The translations under genes and the position numbers were made by a program. Under the pieces are notes generated by a model that saw nothing but the letters and a program-made list of their open reading frames with translations, ran no database searches and was not told where the DNA came from. Positions 8,094 through 20,489 of a stretch of DNA of 64,000 nucleotides are shown one piece after another. Source of the stretch: JBGPEQ01 sp050180895 (GTDB taxonomy: Bacteria > Pseudomonadota > Alphaproteobacteria > Dongiales > Dongiaceae); assembly GCA_050180895.1 (NCBI GenBank), contig JBFXDS010000011.1, forward strand, positions 97,406-161,405. Reading direction: 5' to 3'. The stretch's first letter is position 1, and each line of letters begins with the position of its first letter.

Positions 8094-8961
8094 GCGGATC
8101 GGCGGCTCCGGGCCTGTCGCCGGACTGCAAGGCGGCCAGCGGATCCTCCGTCAGGATACGGGCCCGGGCGCTTGCGATGTGCAACTGCACGGCGGCACGC
8201 GCGGCCTGACCGTCACCGATTCGGATGGCATCGTAGATCGCCATGTGCTCCCTCTGAACCAGGTCCAGCCTCTCCGCTCCTCGGATGACCGATATGCTCC
8301 GTGCCAGGCGCATGCCGAACTCCATGTAACGCTCGACCATCTGCATGGTCCTGACATAGAAGTAGTTCCCGCTCGCCGCCGCGATGGCCATGTGGAACGC
8401 CAGATCGGCCTTCTGGCCCAGCGCTCCGTTCCGGTTCGCCTCAGCGAGTTCATCGAGGGCGCGCCGGATCGTAGCCAGATGTTCCGCCGTTCGCCTCTCT
8501 GCAGCGAAGAAGGCCGAATCGCCCTCGAAACCGATGCGAAACTCGAAGCAGCGCAGCAGGTCGGCAATATTGCCCGAGGGCGCGAAGCGCAGAAAATCGC
8601 GATCCGGCCGGCGCTCCACATAGCTGCCGGACCCCTGGCGTGAACTGATCAGCCCGTCGGCACGCAGGCGTGCGAGGGCATCGCGGACGACCGGCCGCGA
8701 AACGTCGAACGTATCGCAGAGTTGGGCTTCGGTCGGCAGCCGGCCGCCGATTGCGAGTTGACCCGACGCGATCTGCCGAAAGACGTGCTCGTAGACTTGG
8801 TCCGACAGCCGCACATGCCGGACCGGCTCGCCCGCCTCAAGCGCTGCCGCAGAAAAGGAATACTCGACGGGTCTGCCGTCATTGCGCCGGCGGATGTCCG
8901 CTGCAGCGAACGGTCTCGCGCCGTCGTCGGCGTTGCGCCTTGGCGGATTCCGACCCTTCAT
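8026..8961 (-). CDS. GntR-family transcriptional regulator, FadR/FCD subfamily
   Basis: About 311 residues from ATG 8961. The winged-helix DNA-binding domain (SDQVYEHVFRQIASGQL, RLPTEAQLCDTFDVSRPVVRDAL, GLISSRQGSGSYV) is followed by an all-helical FCD effector domain with candidate metal-binding residues (DLAFHMAIAAASGN, REHMAIYDAI, HIASAR). The frame extends to an ATG at 9006, but that codon lies inside the palindrome at 8999-9012. I prefer 8961, which has GGTGAGGAG just upstream. The N-terminal extension before the helix-turn-helix is longer than usual either way. It is divergent from the DapA-type gene and convergent with the Ldh2-type gene, so it probably controls both flanking units in response to a pathway acid. 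Confidence 0.9.
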   Translation of the reverse strand: MKGRNPPRRNADDGARPFAAADIRRRNDGRPVEYSFSAAALEAGEPVRHVRLSDQVYEHVFRQIASGQLAIGGRLPTEAQLCDTFDVSRPVVRDALARLRADGLISSRQGSGSYVERRPDRDFLRFAPSGNIADLLRCFEFRIGFEGDSAFFAAERRTAEHLATIRRALDELAEANRNGALGQKADLAFHMAIAAASGNYFYVRTMQMVERYMEFGMRLARSISVIRGAERLDLVQREHMAIYDAIRIGDGQAARAAVQLHIASARARILTEDPLAALQSGDRPGAADPLRRTRKPSASPPKSRAVREADR

Positions 8962-8998
8962 TCTCCTCACCGCTTGACCGGAAGTTGTAATTTTGTTA

Positions 8999-9012
8999 GT
9001 TGTCATGACAAC
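8999..9012. promoter_or_regulatory. Perfect 14-bp palindrome, candidate GntR operator
   Basis: GTTGTCATGACAAC is an exact palindrome centred between the GntR gene and the plus-strand genes. FCD-type GntR regulators typically bind short inverted repeats of this form. TTGTTA (8993-8998) and TATAAG (9015-9020) flank it with a 16-bp spacer, which would place the operator between -35 and -10. That promoter would start too close to the ribosome binding site at 9023-9029, so the promoter itself remains uncertain. Confidence 0.6.
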
Positions 9013-9033
9013 AATATAAGTCGGAGGAGTGAT

Positions 9034-9072
9034 ATGCCTGCTCCCGCTTCCGCGAACCGGCCATACGCATGA
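9034..9072 (+). CDS. Possible 12-residue leader peptide translationally coupled to the DapA-type gene
   Basis: A strong GGAGGAG (9023-9029) sits 4 bases before ATG 9034, which opens MPAPASANRPYA followed by TGA 9070-9072. That stop overlaps the ATG of the next gene (ATGA at 9069-9072). The next gene itself has no good Shine-Dalgarno of its own. The arrangement suggests translation starts at 9034 and re-initiates at 9069. Alternatives are an annotation-level frameshift near the junction, or direct initiation at 9069. Confidence 0.45.
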   Translation: MPAPASANRPYA

Positions 9073-10028
9073 GACGGCACTCGATCAGTATCGACGACCT
9101 GTCGCGATCGGTCATCGCGGTTCCGCCGCTGGCACGCAATAGCGACCTGACGGTCAATGAAGCCGCAAATAGAACACTTATAAGGTATCTTGAGTCGGGT
9201 GGCGTTACCACCGTTCTCTACGGCGGCAACGCCGTCATGTACCACATCCCGCTCAGCGAATATCGCAGCACGCTGGAGACGCTGATCGGATCGGTGAGCG
9301 AAGATACCTGGCTAATCCCGGCTGCCGGGCCCGACTACGGCCGCTTGATTGATCAAGCTGACATATTGCGCGATCTCGAATTTCCCACCGCGCTCGTCCT
9401 CCCCTGCTCGAGTCAGTCGACTCCGGCTGGCGCCGAGGCCGGCATACGCGCTTTCGCTGGGCGCTTCGGCCGTCCGGTGATCCTCTACCTCCGCTCAGAG
9501 AGCTACCTGGGGCCGAACAATATCGAGCGGCTGGTCGGCGACGGGACGGTGTTTGCTATCAAGTATGCGATCGTACGGCCGGATCCGGCGACGGATCCGT
9601 TTCTCGAGGAACTGACGGAGCGCATCGATACCGCTCGCATCGTCAGCGGCATCGGCGAGCGCCCGGTCCTGGCGCATTGGGTCGAGTTCGAGCTCCGCAG
9701 CTTCACGTCGGGATCCGTCAGTCTCGCGCCGTGCCTATCCAGCGCACTTCTTGCGGCGCTCTCGACCGGCGACCTGGAGGGCGCAGAGCGGCTGCGCTCC
9801 GAGTTCCTGCCGATCGAGGATCTTCGCGACGCGTTCGGTCCGGCCCGCGTGCTCCACGATGCGGTTACCTTCGCGCAGATCGCCGAGATGGGGCCGATGC
9901 TGCCGTTCATGGCTAATCTGTCCGAGGAAGAGGAGCGCAGGGTCGGGCCGGCCGCTACGGAACTTTTTAACCGCCAGCAGCGGCACATGGAGACACGCGC
10001 ACATGAGCGCCACGCTGAATGCGCGTGA
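9069..10028 (+). CDS. Dihydrodipicolinate synthase (DapA) family aldolase/lyase
   Basis: A 319-residue class I TIM-barrel aldolase of the DHDPS/N-acetylneuraminate lyase superfamily. Visible family residues are the Schiff-base lysine K165 (VFAIKYAIV), the tyrosine Y140 (VILYLR), the carboxylate-binding ESGGVTTVLYGGN (T47-T48) and the glycine-rich VSGIGER. Family members condense or cleave pyruvate adducts or dehydrate keto sugar acids. Context in a catabolic island rather than with dapB/dapD argues against lysine synthesis. It is the first large gene of the plus-strand unit 9034-12748, downstream of the palindrome at 8999-9012. Confidence 0.88.
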   Translation: MRRHSISIDDLSRSVIAVPPLARNSDLTVNEAANRTLIRYLESGGVTTVLYGGNAVMYHIPLSEYRSTLETLIGSVSEDTWLIPAAGPDYGRLIDQADILRDLEFPTALVLPCSSQSTPAGAEAGIRAFAGRFGRPVILYLRSESYLGPNNIERLVGDGTVFAIKYAIVRPDPATDPFLEELTERIDTARIVSGIGERPVLAHWVEFELRSFTSGSVSLAPCLSSALLAALSTGDLEGAERLRSEFLPIEDLRDAFGPARVLHDAVTFAQIAEMGPMLPFMANLSEEEERRVGPAATELFNRQQRHMETRAHERHAECA

Positions 10029-10085
10029 TTGTCTCCGGCGGTGCCAGGCTTCGCTGGATATGAAAACGCCTCAAGGGAGATTTCG

Positions 10086-11654
10086 ATGACCGTAGACCGC
10101 AGATATTCTCTTCCGCGCGCCGCGCTGACGCGGCGGGAGTTCTCCATCGGGCTGGCCGGCGCGGCTCTATCGACATCCGCCATCCGGCCGACTTGGGCGG
10201 CCGAGTCTCCGCAGGACGGAGGGACACTGAAGATCGCCATGGCGGGAAGCAGCGCCAACGAGACGATCGATCCGCACAAGGCGGTGAGCTCCACCGACGC
10301 CTCCCGTATCACGTCCCTCTTCAACCGCCTCGTTGGGACTCAGCCGGACTTGCAGCTGGTCGGTGAGCTTGCGGAGTCCTGGGAATCCGACGCTGCGGCG
10401 CAGGAATGGACGTTCCATCTGCGTCCGGGCATCGTCTTTCACGATGGCCGTCCGCTGCGCGCCGCCGATGTCATCTATTCGCTGCGCCGCCTCGTTGATC
10501 CGGCGACCGCCTCGCCCGCGAAGGCCCTGTTCGATCAGGTCGATCTCGAGGGAACCCGGGCGGACGGCGATCGCATCGTGCGCGTGAAGCTGGCGCGGCC
10601 GAACGCCGATCTTGCCGCGCTCTTCGCCGACTATCACGCAATGGTCGTCCCCGAGGGCTTCACCGACTTCAGCAATCCCGTTGGAACCGGGCCGTTCATG
10701 CTTGAGCGGTTCGAGCCGGGAGTCGTCTCACTGTTTGTTCGTAACCCCAACTACTGGGAGGCAGGGCTTCCGCATCTCGAGGCGGTCGAGACGACTGGGA
10801 TCAACGACCCCGTCGCTCGAACCAATGCGTTGCTCGCCGGCGAAGCCGACCTCATCGAGAAGCTCGATCCGACCGCGATCGAGAGGATCAAATCCAACCC
10901 GGATCTGCAGATCATCTCCAGCCCGTCCGGCTTTCACATCGTCTTCGCCATGCAGACGGACAAGCCGCCGTTCGACAATCCGAACGTCCGCATGGCGCTG
11001 AAGCTGCTTCTCGACCGCCAGAGATTTCTCGATACTGTCTACAAGGGGTACGGTCAGCTTGGGAACGACCAGCCGGTTTCTCCGGCGCATCAGTGGTATT
11101 GCCGGGATCTCGGCATCCCGTCCTATGACCCGGAGCGGGCCAAGGCCCTCTTGGCCGAAGCGGGACTGGCGAATCCCACGTTCGATCTGCACGCGTCGAC
11201 AGTGCTGGCCGGGATGATGGATGGCGCGATCGTCTTCCAGGAAATGGCGGCAAAGGCCGGCGTGACGATCAACATCATCCGCGAGCCCACAGATGGGTAC
11301 TGGTCGGCAGTCTGGCTGAAGAAGCCCTTCTTCATGGGTGGATGGACAATGCGGCCGGTCGCCGACATGATCCTCACGCAGGCGTACACGAGCGACGCGA
11401 AATGGAACGAGACAAATTGGCATCGCGCGGAGTTCGACAGCCTACTCGTCGATGCTCGGGGCACAACCGATGTGGCCGAGCGCCAGCGCCTTTACTGCGA
11501 GGCGCAGCGAATGATATCCAAGGACGGCGGCGCCATCATCCCGGTGTTCACCGACATTCTCGACGCGGGATCGAAAAGGGTGAATGGGTTGCAGCCGCAT
11601 CCGATCGGTACATTGGGTCACTGGCAATGGAAGACCGTCTGGTTGGCTTCCTGA
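10086..11654 (+). CDS. ABC transporter substrate-binding protein, family 5 (oligopeptide/nickel type), Tat-exported
   Basis: A 522-residue periplasmic protein. The leader carries a twin-arginine motif (TRREFS, R16-R17), a hydrophobic stretch (IGLAGAALSTSA) and a likely cleavage near WAA-ES (about 39). The mature part has the family-5 signature region (ITSLFNRLVG, then ELAESWESDA, WTFHLRPGIVFHDGRPLRAADVIYS). ATG 10086 is chosen because AAGGGAGA lies about 7 bases upstream; the frame could extend to a TTG at 10029, but that lacks a binding site. It is probably the partner of the permease and ATPase genes at 1017-4725, which lack their own binding protein nearby. Confidence 0.93.
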   Translation: MTVDRRYSLPRAALTRREFSIGLAGAALSTSAIRPTWAAESPQDGGTLKIAMAGSSANETIDPHKAVSSTDASRITSLFNRLVGTQPDLQLVGELAESWESDAAAQEWTFHLRPGIVFHDGRPLRAADVIYSLRRLVDPATASPAKALFDQVDLEGTRADGDRIVRVKLARPNADLAALFADYHAMVVPEGFTDFSNPVGTGPFMLERFEPGVVSLFVRNPNYWEAGLPHLEAVETTGINDPVARTNALLAGEADLIEKLDPTAIERIKSNPDLQIISSPSGFHIVFAMQTDKPPFDNPNVRMALKLLLDRQRFLDTVYKGYGQLGNDQPVSPAHQWYCRDLGIPSYDPERAKALLAEAGLANPTFDLHASTVLAGMMDGAIVFQEMAAKAGVTINIIREPTDGYWSAVWLKKPFFMGGWTMRPVADMILTQAYTSDAKWNETNWHRAEFDSLLVDARGTTDVAERQRLYCEAQRMISKDGGAIIPVFTDILDAGSKRVNGLQPHPIGTLGHWQWKTVWLAS

Positions 11655-11704
11655 CCGTTTGCCTGCGACGGCCGGATTTTCCCCGCCGCGTCGGGTAGGC
11701 GGGA

Positions 11705-12748
11705 ATGGTGAGCTGGCCGGGAGTCTGGTCGGACGTCGATCTGACAAGGCAGGGGAAGCAAGTCGGATTCTTGAACCTCGAGCACTCGGTCACGCGTTCG
11801 GCCTATGGCATCGTACCTATCCCGGTCGCGGTGATCGCGAACGGCGAGAGTCCGTCGGCGCTCTTGATGGCTGGAGGCCACGGTGACGAGTACGAAGGTC
11901 AGATCGTTCTTTCAAAGCTTGTGCGGTCTATTCAGCCGCAGGACATCAGAGGCCGCCTCATCATCCTGCCTGCCGCGAATCTTCCGGCAGCGCTTGCGGG
12001 CGTTCGGGTGTCGCCGCTCGATGCGGGCAATCTTAATCGCGCATTCCCTGGCAGTCCGGTTGGCGGGCCCACGGCCCGCATCGCCGATCTCGTCGCGACA
12101 GTTCTCATGCCGCTTTGCGACGTGTTCGTCGATCTGCACTCGGGTGGCACCTCGCTCAACTATCTGGTCCATGCCTACGCCGAGCTTTCCGGCGATGAGA
12201 CGCTCGATTGCAGACGGCGCGCGGCCCTTGCGGCCTTCAATGTCCCGATCAGCGTTCCCGTCCTCGTCGGTGGTCGCAAGGGGCTTGCCGCCGAGGTGGC
12301 CCTCGATCGTCGGATGATCTCCATCAGCGGTGAGTTCGGAGGCGGAGGTACCGTCTCGGCAGAGGGAATCCGCGCGGCCGAGCGAGGCGTCAACCGTCTG
12401 CTGGCCCATCTCGGAATGATTGCGTTGTCCGAGGAGTGGCAGCCTGAGATCGAGACTCGCGTCATGCAAGTGGATCGCTCGATGTATGTCTATGCGCCAG
12501 AGGTTGGGATATTCGAGCCGACCTGCAAGCTGGGCGAAGAGGTTGTCTTGGGCAGTCTCGCCGGCTATCTCCACTTCCCGGAGAACCCCACCCGTCCACC
12601 GACTTCGATCCGTTTCCAGGCCAGCGGACTCGTTGTCTGCCTGTGCGCCCTCGGACGCGTCGCACGCGGCGATTGTCTCGGGCATCTCTTTGCGGATGCT
12701 GCGCCAAGCAGCCCTCCGGTGCCACAGACATCAAACAAGACGGATTGA
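11705..12748 (+). CDS. Succinylglutamate desuccinylase/aspartoacylase family deacylase, DoeB-like
   Basis: A 347-residue zinc carboxypeptidase-fold deacylase. Zn ligands are visible: H59 and E62 in GGHGDEYEG and H146 in DLHSGG. The stretches RLIILPAANLPAA, SPLDAGNLNRAFPG and DVFVDLHSGGTSL resemble the DoeB/EutE group (N-acetyl-diaminobutyrate deacetylase of ectoine breakdown). This group removes N-acyl groups from amino acids. No ectoine hydrolase (DoeA) is visible: the M24 gene here has different active-site residues. The spacing of 50 bp from the binding-protein gene suggests the same transcript. A weak GGCGGGA precedes ATG 11705. Confidence 0.87.
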   Translation: MVSWPGVWSDVDLTRQGKQVGFLNLEHSVTRSAYGIVPIPVAVIANGESPSALLMAGGHGDEYEGQIVLSKLVRSIQPQDIRGRLIILPAANLPAALAGVRVSPLDAGNLNRAFPGSPVGGPTARIADLVATVLMPLCDVFVDLHSGGTSLNYLVHAYAELSGDETLDCRRRAALAAFNVPISVPVLVGGRKGLAAEVALDRRMISISGEFGGGGTVSAEGIRAAERGVNRLLAHLGMIALSEEWQPEIETRVMQVDRSMYVYAPEVGIFEPTCKLGEEVVLGSLAGYLHFPENPTRPPTSIRFQASGLVVCLCALGRVARGDCLGHLFADAAPSSPPVPQTSNKTD

Positions 12749-12777
12749 CGTTCCACCGGCCACCGATGCGTCAATCC
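12742..12777 (+). terminator. Candidate hairpin at end of the catabolic unit
   Basis: GGATTGACG (12742-12750) and CGTCAATCC (12769-12777) form a perfect 9-bp stem with an 18-base loop, overlapping the stop of the DoeB-like gene. No T-run follows, so termination is only a possibility. The rest of 12778-12924 shows nothing I can name. Confidence 0.3.
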
Positions 12778-12924
12778 CAGAGTGCTAGCACGCCGTCATC
12801 CCCCAGATTTAGGGCATCATTGAGGATCCGGCGGGTGCGATTTGGCCACGACCGTGCAGTCGTCGGCTCATCGCCAAGTCCGATAGGGCCGCGATCCCCG
12901 AGAATGCGGCCTGTTCGATAAAGG

Positions 12925-13001
<77 letters not shown>

Positions 13002-13131
13002 ACAACCGCCGGCGGGGAACGCCGGCGCCAAAACCGCGATGGCCTCTTGCGACGTCATCCGGTTTCTGATTTCCGACAGTCGCGATAGGAATGCATGTCG
13101 TTCGCTTGCGTCATCCGCGCGCTTGGAAGAC

Positions 13132-13247
13132 CTGGCAGCGACCTACTCTCCCGCGTCTTGAGACGCAGTACCATCGGCGCTGAGGGTTTTCACGGCCGAG
13201 TTCGGAATGGGATCGGGTGCAGGCCCCTCGCAATAACCACCAGGTCG
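13132..13247 (-). rRNA. rrf: 5S ribosomal RNA
   Basis: The minus strand reads the typical 5S sequence, with CCCGATCCCATTCCGAACTC in its centre and GGTCGCTGCCA near the 3' end. Ends are approximate to a few bases. It lies between 23S and tRNA-fMet. Confidence 0.95.
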
Positions 13248-13315
13248 TCGAAGCGCGCGCTGGCGCAGATGAAAGCATGCGGATCGTGCCGATTGACCGG
13301 CGCAGGAGCTTGTCC

Positions 13316-13340
13316 CTGCGCGCGACGTCGAAGACTTCAG

Positions 13341-13347
<7 letters not shown>
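13316..13347 (-). other. 3' arm of the 23S rRNA processing stem (RNase III type)
   Basis: This segment is nearly complementary to 16069-16101, the region around the 23S 5' end: about 30 paired positions with only a few mismatches. The helix closes mature 23S and extends into leader and trailer, as expected for the RNase III substrate that releases pre-23S rRNA. Confidence 0.75.
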
Positions 13348-16077
<2,730 letters not shown>

Positions 16078-16267
16078 GAAGCCTTGAAACGTCACGCGCA
16101 GAGACTAGTCCCCGCGCTTTTCGCCTCGCTTCGGTCACTCAGCACTTTTCCGCATTGCCGACCGCAGGCATGAGCGACGCCCATCGCACCACCGTCCTCG
16201 AACGTGAAGACGAGATGGCGCCACGGCGCCGCGAAAGACCCCGCCTACGGCCAGCCATACATTCCTA

Positions 16268-16286
16268 TCCACGATGTCAAAGATCG
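16268..16286 (-). promoter_or_regulatory. boxA-like antitermination element ahead of 23S
   Basis: The minus strand reads CGATCTTTGACATCGTGGATA, matching the element at 18512-18532 ahead of 16S almost base for base. Repetition of the same TTTGACATCGTGGAT box in leader and spacer is the pattern expected of NusB/S10-dependent antitermination. The remainder of 16102-16388 carries no gene that I can see. Confidence 0.65.
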
Positions 16287-16388
16287 AGACGAGATCCGGA
16301 CGATATCGGGCGATTCACCCGTCTATCCCGAAAGCTCGTAAAATCGTCGAACTCTCCGAACTCCGCGCCGCTCAGCCCGCACAGTCGT

Positions 16389-16464
16389 TGGTGGAGCTGA
16401 CCGGACTCGAACCGGCGACCCCCTGCTTGCAAAGCAGGTGCTCTCCCAACTGAGCTACAGCCCC
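16389..16464 (-). tRNA. tRNA-Ala (TGC)
   Basis: A 76-base cloverleaf with encoded CCA; the anticodon loop TTTGCAA gives TGC. It lies in the 16S-23S spacer, 3' of tRNA-Ile, in the usual order. Confidence 0.97.
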
Positions 16465-16582
16465 GCCAGAAATTCAGAATCCAGAAGACGGAATACAGAA
16501 CGTGCGGCTGCAAGCTGCCTGCCCAGAGTGCGCAATGTCGGCGCTCTGCGCCTTCTGTCGTCCATCCCCTGTCTTCCGAACC

Positions 16583-16659
16583 TGGTGGGCCCGGGAAGAT
16601 TTGAACTTCCGACCTCACGCTTATCAAGCGCGCGCTCTAACCAACTGAGCTACGAGCCC
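16583..16659 (-). tRNA. tRNA-Ile (GAT)
   Basis: A 77-base cloverleaf with encoded CCA; the anticodon loop TTGATAA gives GAT. It is the first tRNA of the 16S-23S spacer. The 118 bp between it and tRNA-Ala hold only CAGAAGAC-like repeats. Confidence 0.97.
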
Positions 16660-16660
16660 A

Positions 16661-16730
16661 GTCAGACGACAGACGTCCGAGACCGCGAAAGGAAGCGCCG
16701 ACCGGCGCCTTCTGTCGTCTGTCGTCTGAC
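16661..16730. repeat. Nested inverted repeat in the 16S-tRNA-Ile spacer
   Basis: GTCAGACGACAGAC (16661-16674) and GTCTGTCGTCTGAC (16717-16730) are exact reverse complements. Inside them GGAAGCGCC and GGCGCCTTC form a second, nearly perfect stem around GACC. The structure lies immediately upstream of tRNA-Ile in the transcript and could be a processing signal. Confidence 0.6.
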
Positions 16731-16752
16731 TTCTGTCTTCTGACAGAGTCCG

Positions 16753-16780
16753 GAGAAGGGATGCGAGGACGGCGGTCGGG
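16753..16780 (-). other. 3' arm of the 16S rRNA processing stem (RNase III type)
   Basis: This 28-base segment pairs with 18481-18508 in the 16S leader, with about three mismatches. The pairing brings both sides of 16S together, as expected for the RNase III stem that releases pre-16S rRNA. Confidence 0.75.
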
Positions 16781-16840
16781 AACCGATGCCGTGTTGTAAG
16801 GTGTTCGAATGCGGGCGGCCGTGAGACCGTCGGACATCCG

Positions 16841-18337
<1,497 letters not shown>

Positions 18338-18511
18338 CCTCGCCCGCTCGTCGCGGTCCTCGCGGACCTTGCCGAACGGACAACGTCAGGATCCCAAACA
18401 CAAACGCGTAACGGTTGCCGCCGCTTTCGCAGCGACAACGTAGTTAGATGCGTTTGCGCTCAGGCCAGAGCACCGCGCGCCCGGACCGCCGCCCACGCAT
18501 CCCTTCTCTCG

Positions 18512-18532
18512 ATCCACGATGTCAAATATCGA
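18512..18532 (-). promoter_or_regulatory. boxA-like antitermination element in the 16S leader
   Basis: The minus strand reads GTCGATATTTGACATCGTGGA between the promoter and the 16S processing arm. The same box recurs ahead of 23S (16268-16286). Position and repetition support a Nus-factor antitermination site. Confidence 0.65.
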
Positions 18533-18591
18533 CCCGACGCGCGCAGAAACCCGCGGGAAGCAGATCCCAGTCCCCGCGTCGGAGGAGCGGG

Positions 18592-18620
18592 CTTATACGC
18601 TCCCGGTTTAACCGAGTCAA
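18592..18620 (-). promoter_or_regulatory. rRNA operon promoter
   Basis: On the minus strand TTGACT (18620-18615) and TATAAG (18597-18592) are separated by exactly 17 bp, followed by a GC-rich discriminator (CCCGCTCC). This is the best sigma-70 type promoter seen upstream of 16S, about 260 bp before the gene. The GC-rich discriminator would fit growth-rate and ppGpp control. The rest of the gene-free stretch 18338-18940 has the leader elements and, beyond 18640, nothing clear. Confidence 0.75.
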
Positions 18621-18940
18621 ACTCTTTGTTACGCATTTCCTGCAATGCAGGAGCGCGCTTGATCGATACTCCCATCATTGAAAGATATCGATCACTTAAG
18701 GCGCGTTGATCGCGTCTCGATCGCAGTTCAATATGGGCCGCTCTGATTTCCCTTCAAGATTCCCGAGGCGCCAGCTCGAATACGCAGGAATCTTTCGTTG
18801 ACAGTCACGGATAGTAACGGCATGTTTCGCGGCATTAACTAATGCGTGATCAGGGGACGCCAGATCTTGTGTCCGGTCAATCGGCCAGCCGCTAAGGTCG
18901 GTAAAGCAGGTTAAACCCACCAGCAAAGGGGAGTTGGGCA

Positions 18941-20431
18941 TTGCGACGACACCCGGCATCAGCCGCTGCGCCGTCGCGGCGCTCTGCATTCCAGATCACA
19001 CTCTATATGATGGCCGTTGCGGCCCTCGCGTCTGCATGGCATCTGACACCGGAGGCAGCGGCTGATTTCATTGCGGCGCAGTTGCCACAGCCGCCCGCGA
19101 GCTTTGCGGCCGTACTGCGTCCGGCCGTCGCGTTGTCGCGGCCGACACGCCCGGCAGCCGCGCCCGTCGCTCCGAATGAAGAGCGTCCAACGATCCTGCC
19201 GGTCGCTGCACGCCCGCCAACCGCGCCGGCCGACAGCGGCACCGATGTCGAAGAAGCGTTCGCTCCCGACCCCGAGGCTCCCGTGGTCAAAGTGGTGGAG
19301 GTCGAGAAGGGCGACACCCTGATCGAGATACTGCTTGCTTCGGGCGTCGGCCGCGCCGAAGCCATCGAAGCCATCGATGCTCTCGGCGCCGTGTTCCAGC
19401 CGAAGGACCTGCAGCCTGGACACGAGATCACCCTGAATTTCGACAAGCTGGAGCAGGCCCCTTCGACAGACGGCCGCCTGCAGCTGGCGGGTCTGAGCCT
19501 GCAGCCCAGTGTCGAGCGCGACGTGCTCGTCAATCGCGACGAGAGCGGCCAATTCATCGCTGCGACGATCGAGCGGCCGCTCGAACTGCAGCTGGCGCTC
19601 GCCGCCGGCAGGATCGATTCCAGCCTGTTCGAGGCCGGCAAGGATGCGGCCGTCCCGGTCGAGACCATGACGCAGATCATCAAGGCGTTCAGCTACGACA
19701 TCGATTTCGAACGCGAGATTCAACCCGGTGACCGCTTCGAGATCGTGTATGAACGCTATGAAGATGAGCGCGGCCGGCTGGCGCGCTCCGGTGACCTTCT
19801 CTATGCGGCGCTGATTCAGAACGGCGTTGCCACGGAGATCTACCGCTTCGAGCCGCGGGACGGATCCGCGGATTACTACAACGCCCGGGGCGAGAGCGTC
19901 CGCAAGGATCTGCTGCGCACGCCTCTCGACGTCGTCCGCGTCACCTCGAAATTCGGGATGCGCAAGCATCCGATCCTCGGCTACAGCAAGATGCACAAGG
20001 GCGTGGATTTCGCTGCCTCCACCGGCACGCCCATCTTCGCGGCCGGGGATGGCGTCATCGCCAAGATCGGAAAGATTCGCGGCTACGGCAACTACATCCA
20101 GATCAAGCACAACTCGCAGTATGCGACCGCCTATGCCCATATGAGCAGGTTCGCCAAGCGCCTGAAGAAGGGCACCAAGGTGCATCAGGGCGACGTCATC
20201 GGCTATGTCGGCAGCACCGGCAGGGCTACCGGACCGCATCTGCATTACGAGATCCTTGTAAACGGCACGCAGATCAACCCGATGACCGTGAAGCTTGCCG
20301 GCCGGAGATTGGAAGGCAAGGATCTCGGACGTTTCGAGGCGCTGAAGACCGAGATGAGGGCGCTGCGGCGCACGCTCGCCGACCGGATCCTGGTTGCACG
20401 CAACCAAAGGCCGCTGAGCCCGGCACCTTGA
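18941..20431 (+). CDS. M23 family metallopeptidase (LytM-type cell-wall endopeptidase)
   Basis: A 496-residue protein with an N-terminal membrane anchor (ITLYMMAVAALASAWH, about 21-36), a proline-rich periplasmic linker, a LysM/opacity-type region (VEKGDTLIEILLASGV, about 123-138) and a C-terminal M23 domain (about 335-450). Zn-site motifs are present: the first His and Asp in MHKGVDFA, and HLH in TGPHLHYEI. Such proteins cleave peptidoglycan cross-links or activate amidases at division. The start is TTG 18941, with AAAGGGGAG 7 bases upstream; no better ATG exists before the anchor. It stands alone, pointing away from the rRNA operon. Confidence 0.93.
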   Translation: MRRHPASAAAPSRRSAFQITLYMMAVAALASAWHLTPEAAADFIAAQLPQPPASFAAVLRPAVALSRPTRPAAAPVAPNEERPTILPVAARPPTAPADSGTDVEEAFAPDPEAPVVKVVEVEKGDTLIEILLASGVGRAEAIEAIDALGAVFQPKDLQPGHEITLNFDKLEQAPSTDGRLQLAGLSLQPSVERDVLVNRDESGQFIAATIERPLELQLALAAGRIDSSLFEAGKDAAVPVETMTQIIKAFSYDIDFEREIQPGDRFEIVYERYEDERGRLARSGDLLYAALIQNGVATEIYRFEPRDGSADYYNARGESVRKDLLRTPLDVVRVTSKFGMRKHPILGYSKMHKGVDFAASTGTPIFAAGDGVIAKIGKIRGYGNYIQIKHNSQYATAYAHMSRFAKRLKKGTKVHQGDVIGYVGSTGRATGPHLHYEILVNGTQINPMTVKLAGRRLEGKDLGRFEALKTEMRALRRTLADRILVARNQRPLSPAP

Positions 20432-20489
20432 CCTGACCCGCCTAACCCGATCTGAATCCGCAAGGACACAGCATCGGGAGGGTCAAGCC

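Noticed and set aside
9993..10085. Upstream TTG 10029 as start of the substrate-binding protein
   Set aside because: It lacks a Shine-Dalgarno and would put 19 residues ahead of a complete Tat leader; ATG 10086 has AAGGGAGA upstream.
11705..12748. Ectoine degradation (doeAB) cluster
   Set aside because: The deacylase is DoeB-like, but the M24 protein has DddP-type metal ligands rather than DoeA features, and no doeC/doeD or ectoine transporter is present.
18959..20407. 482-residue minus-strand open frame
   Set aside because: It is the antisense of the M23 peptidase gene, whose Zn motifs and signal anchor are clear on the plus strand.
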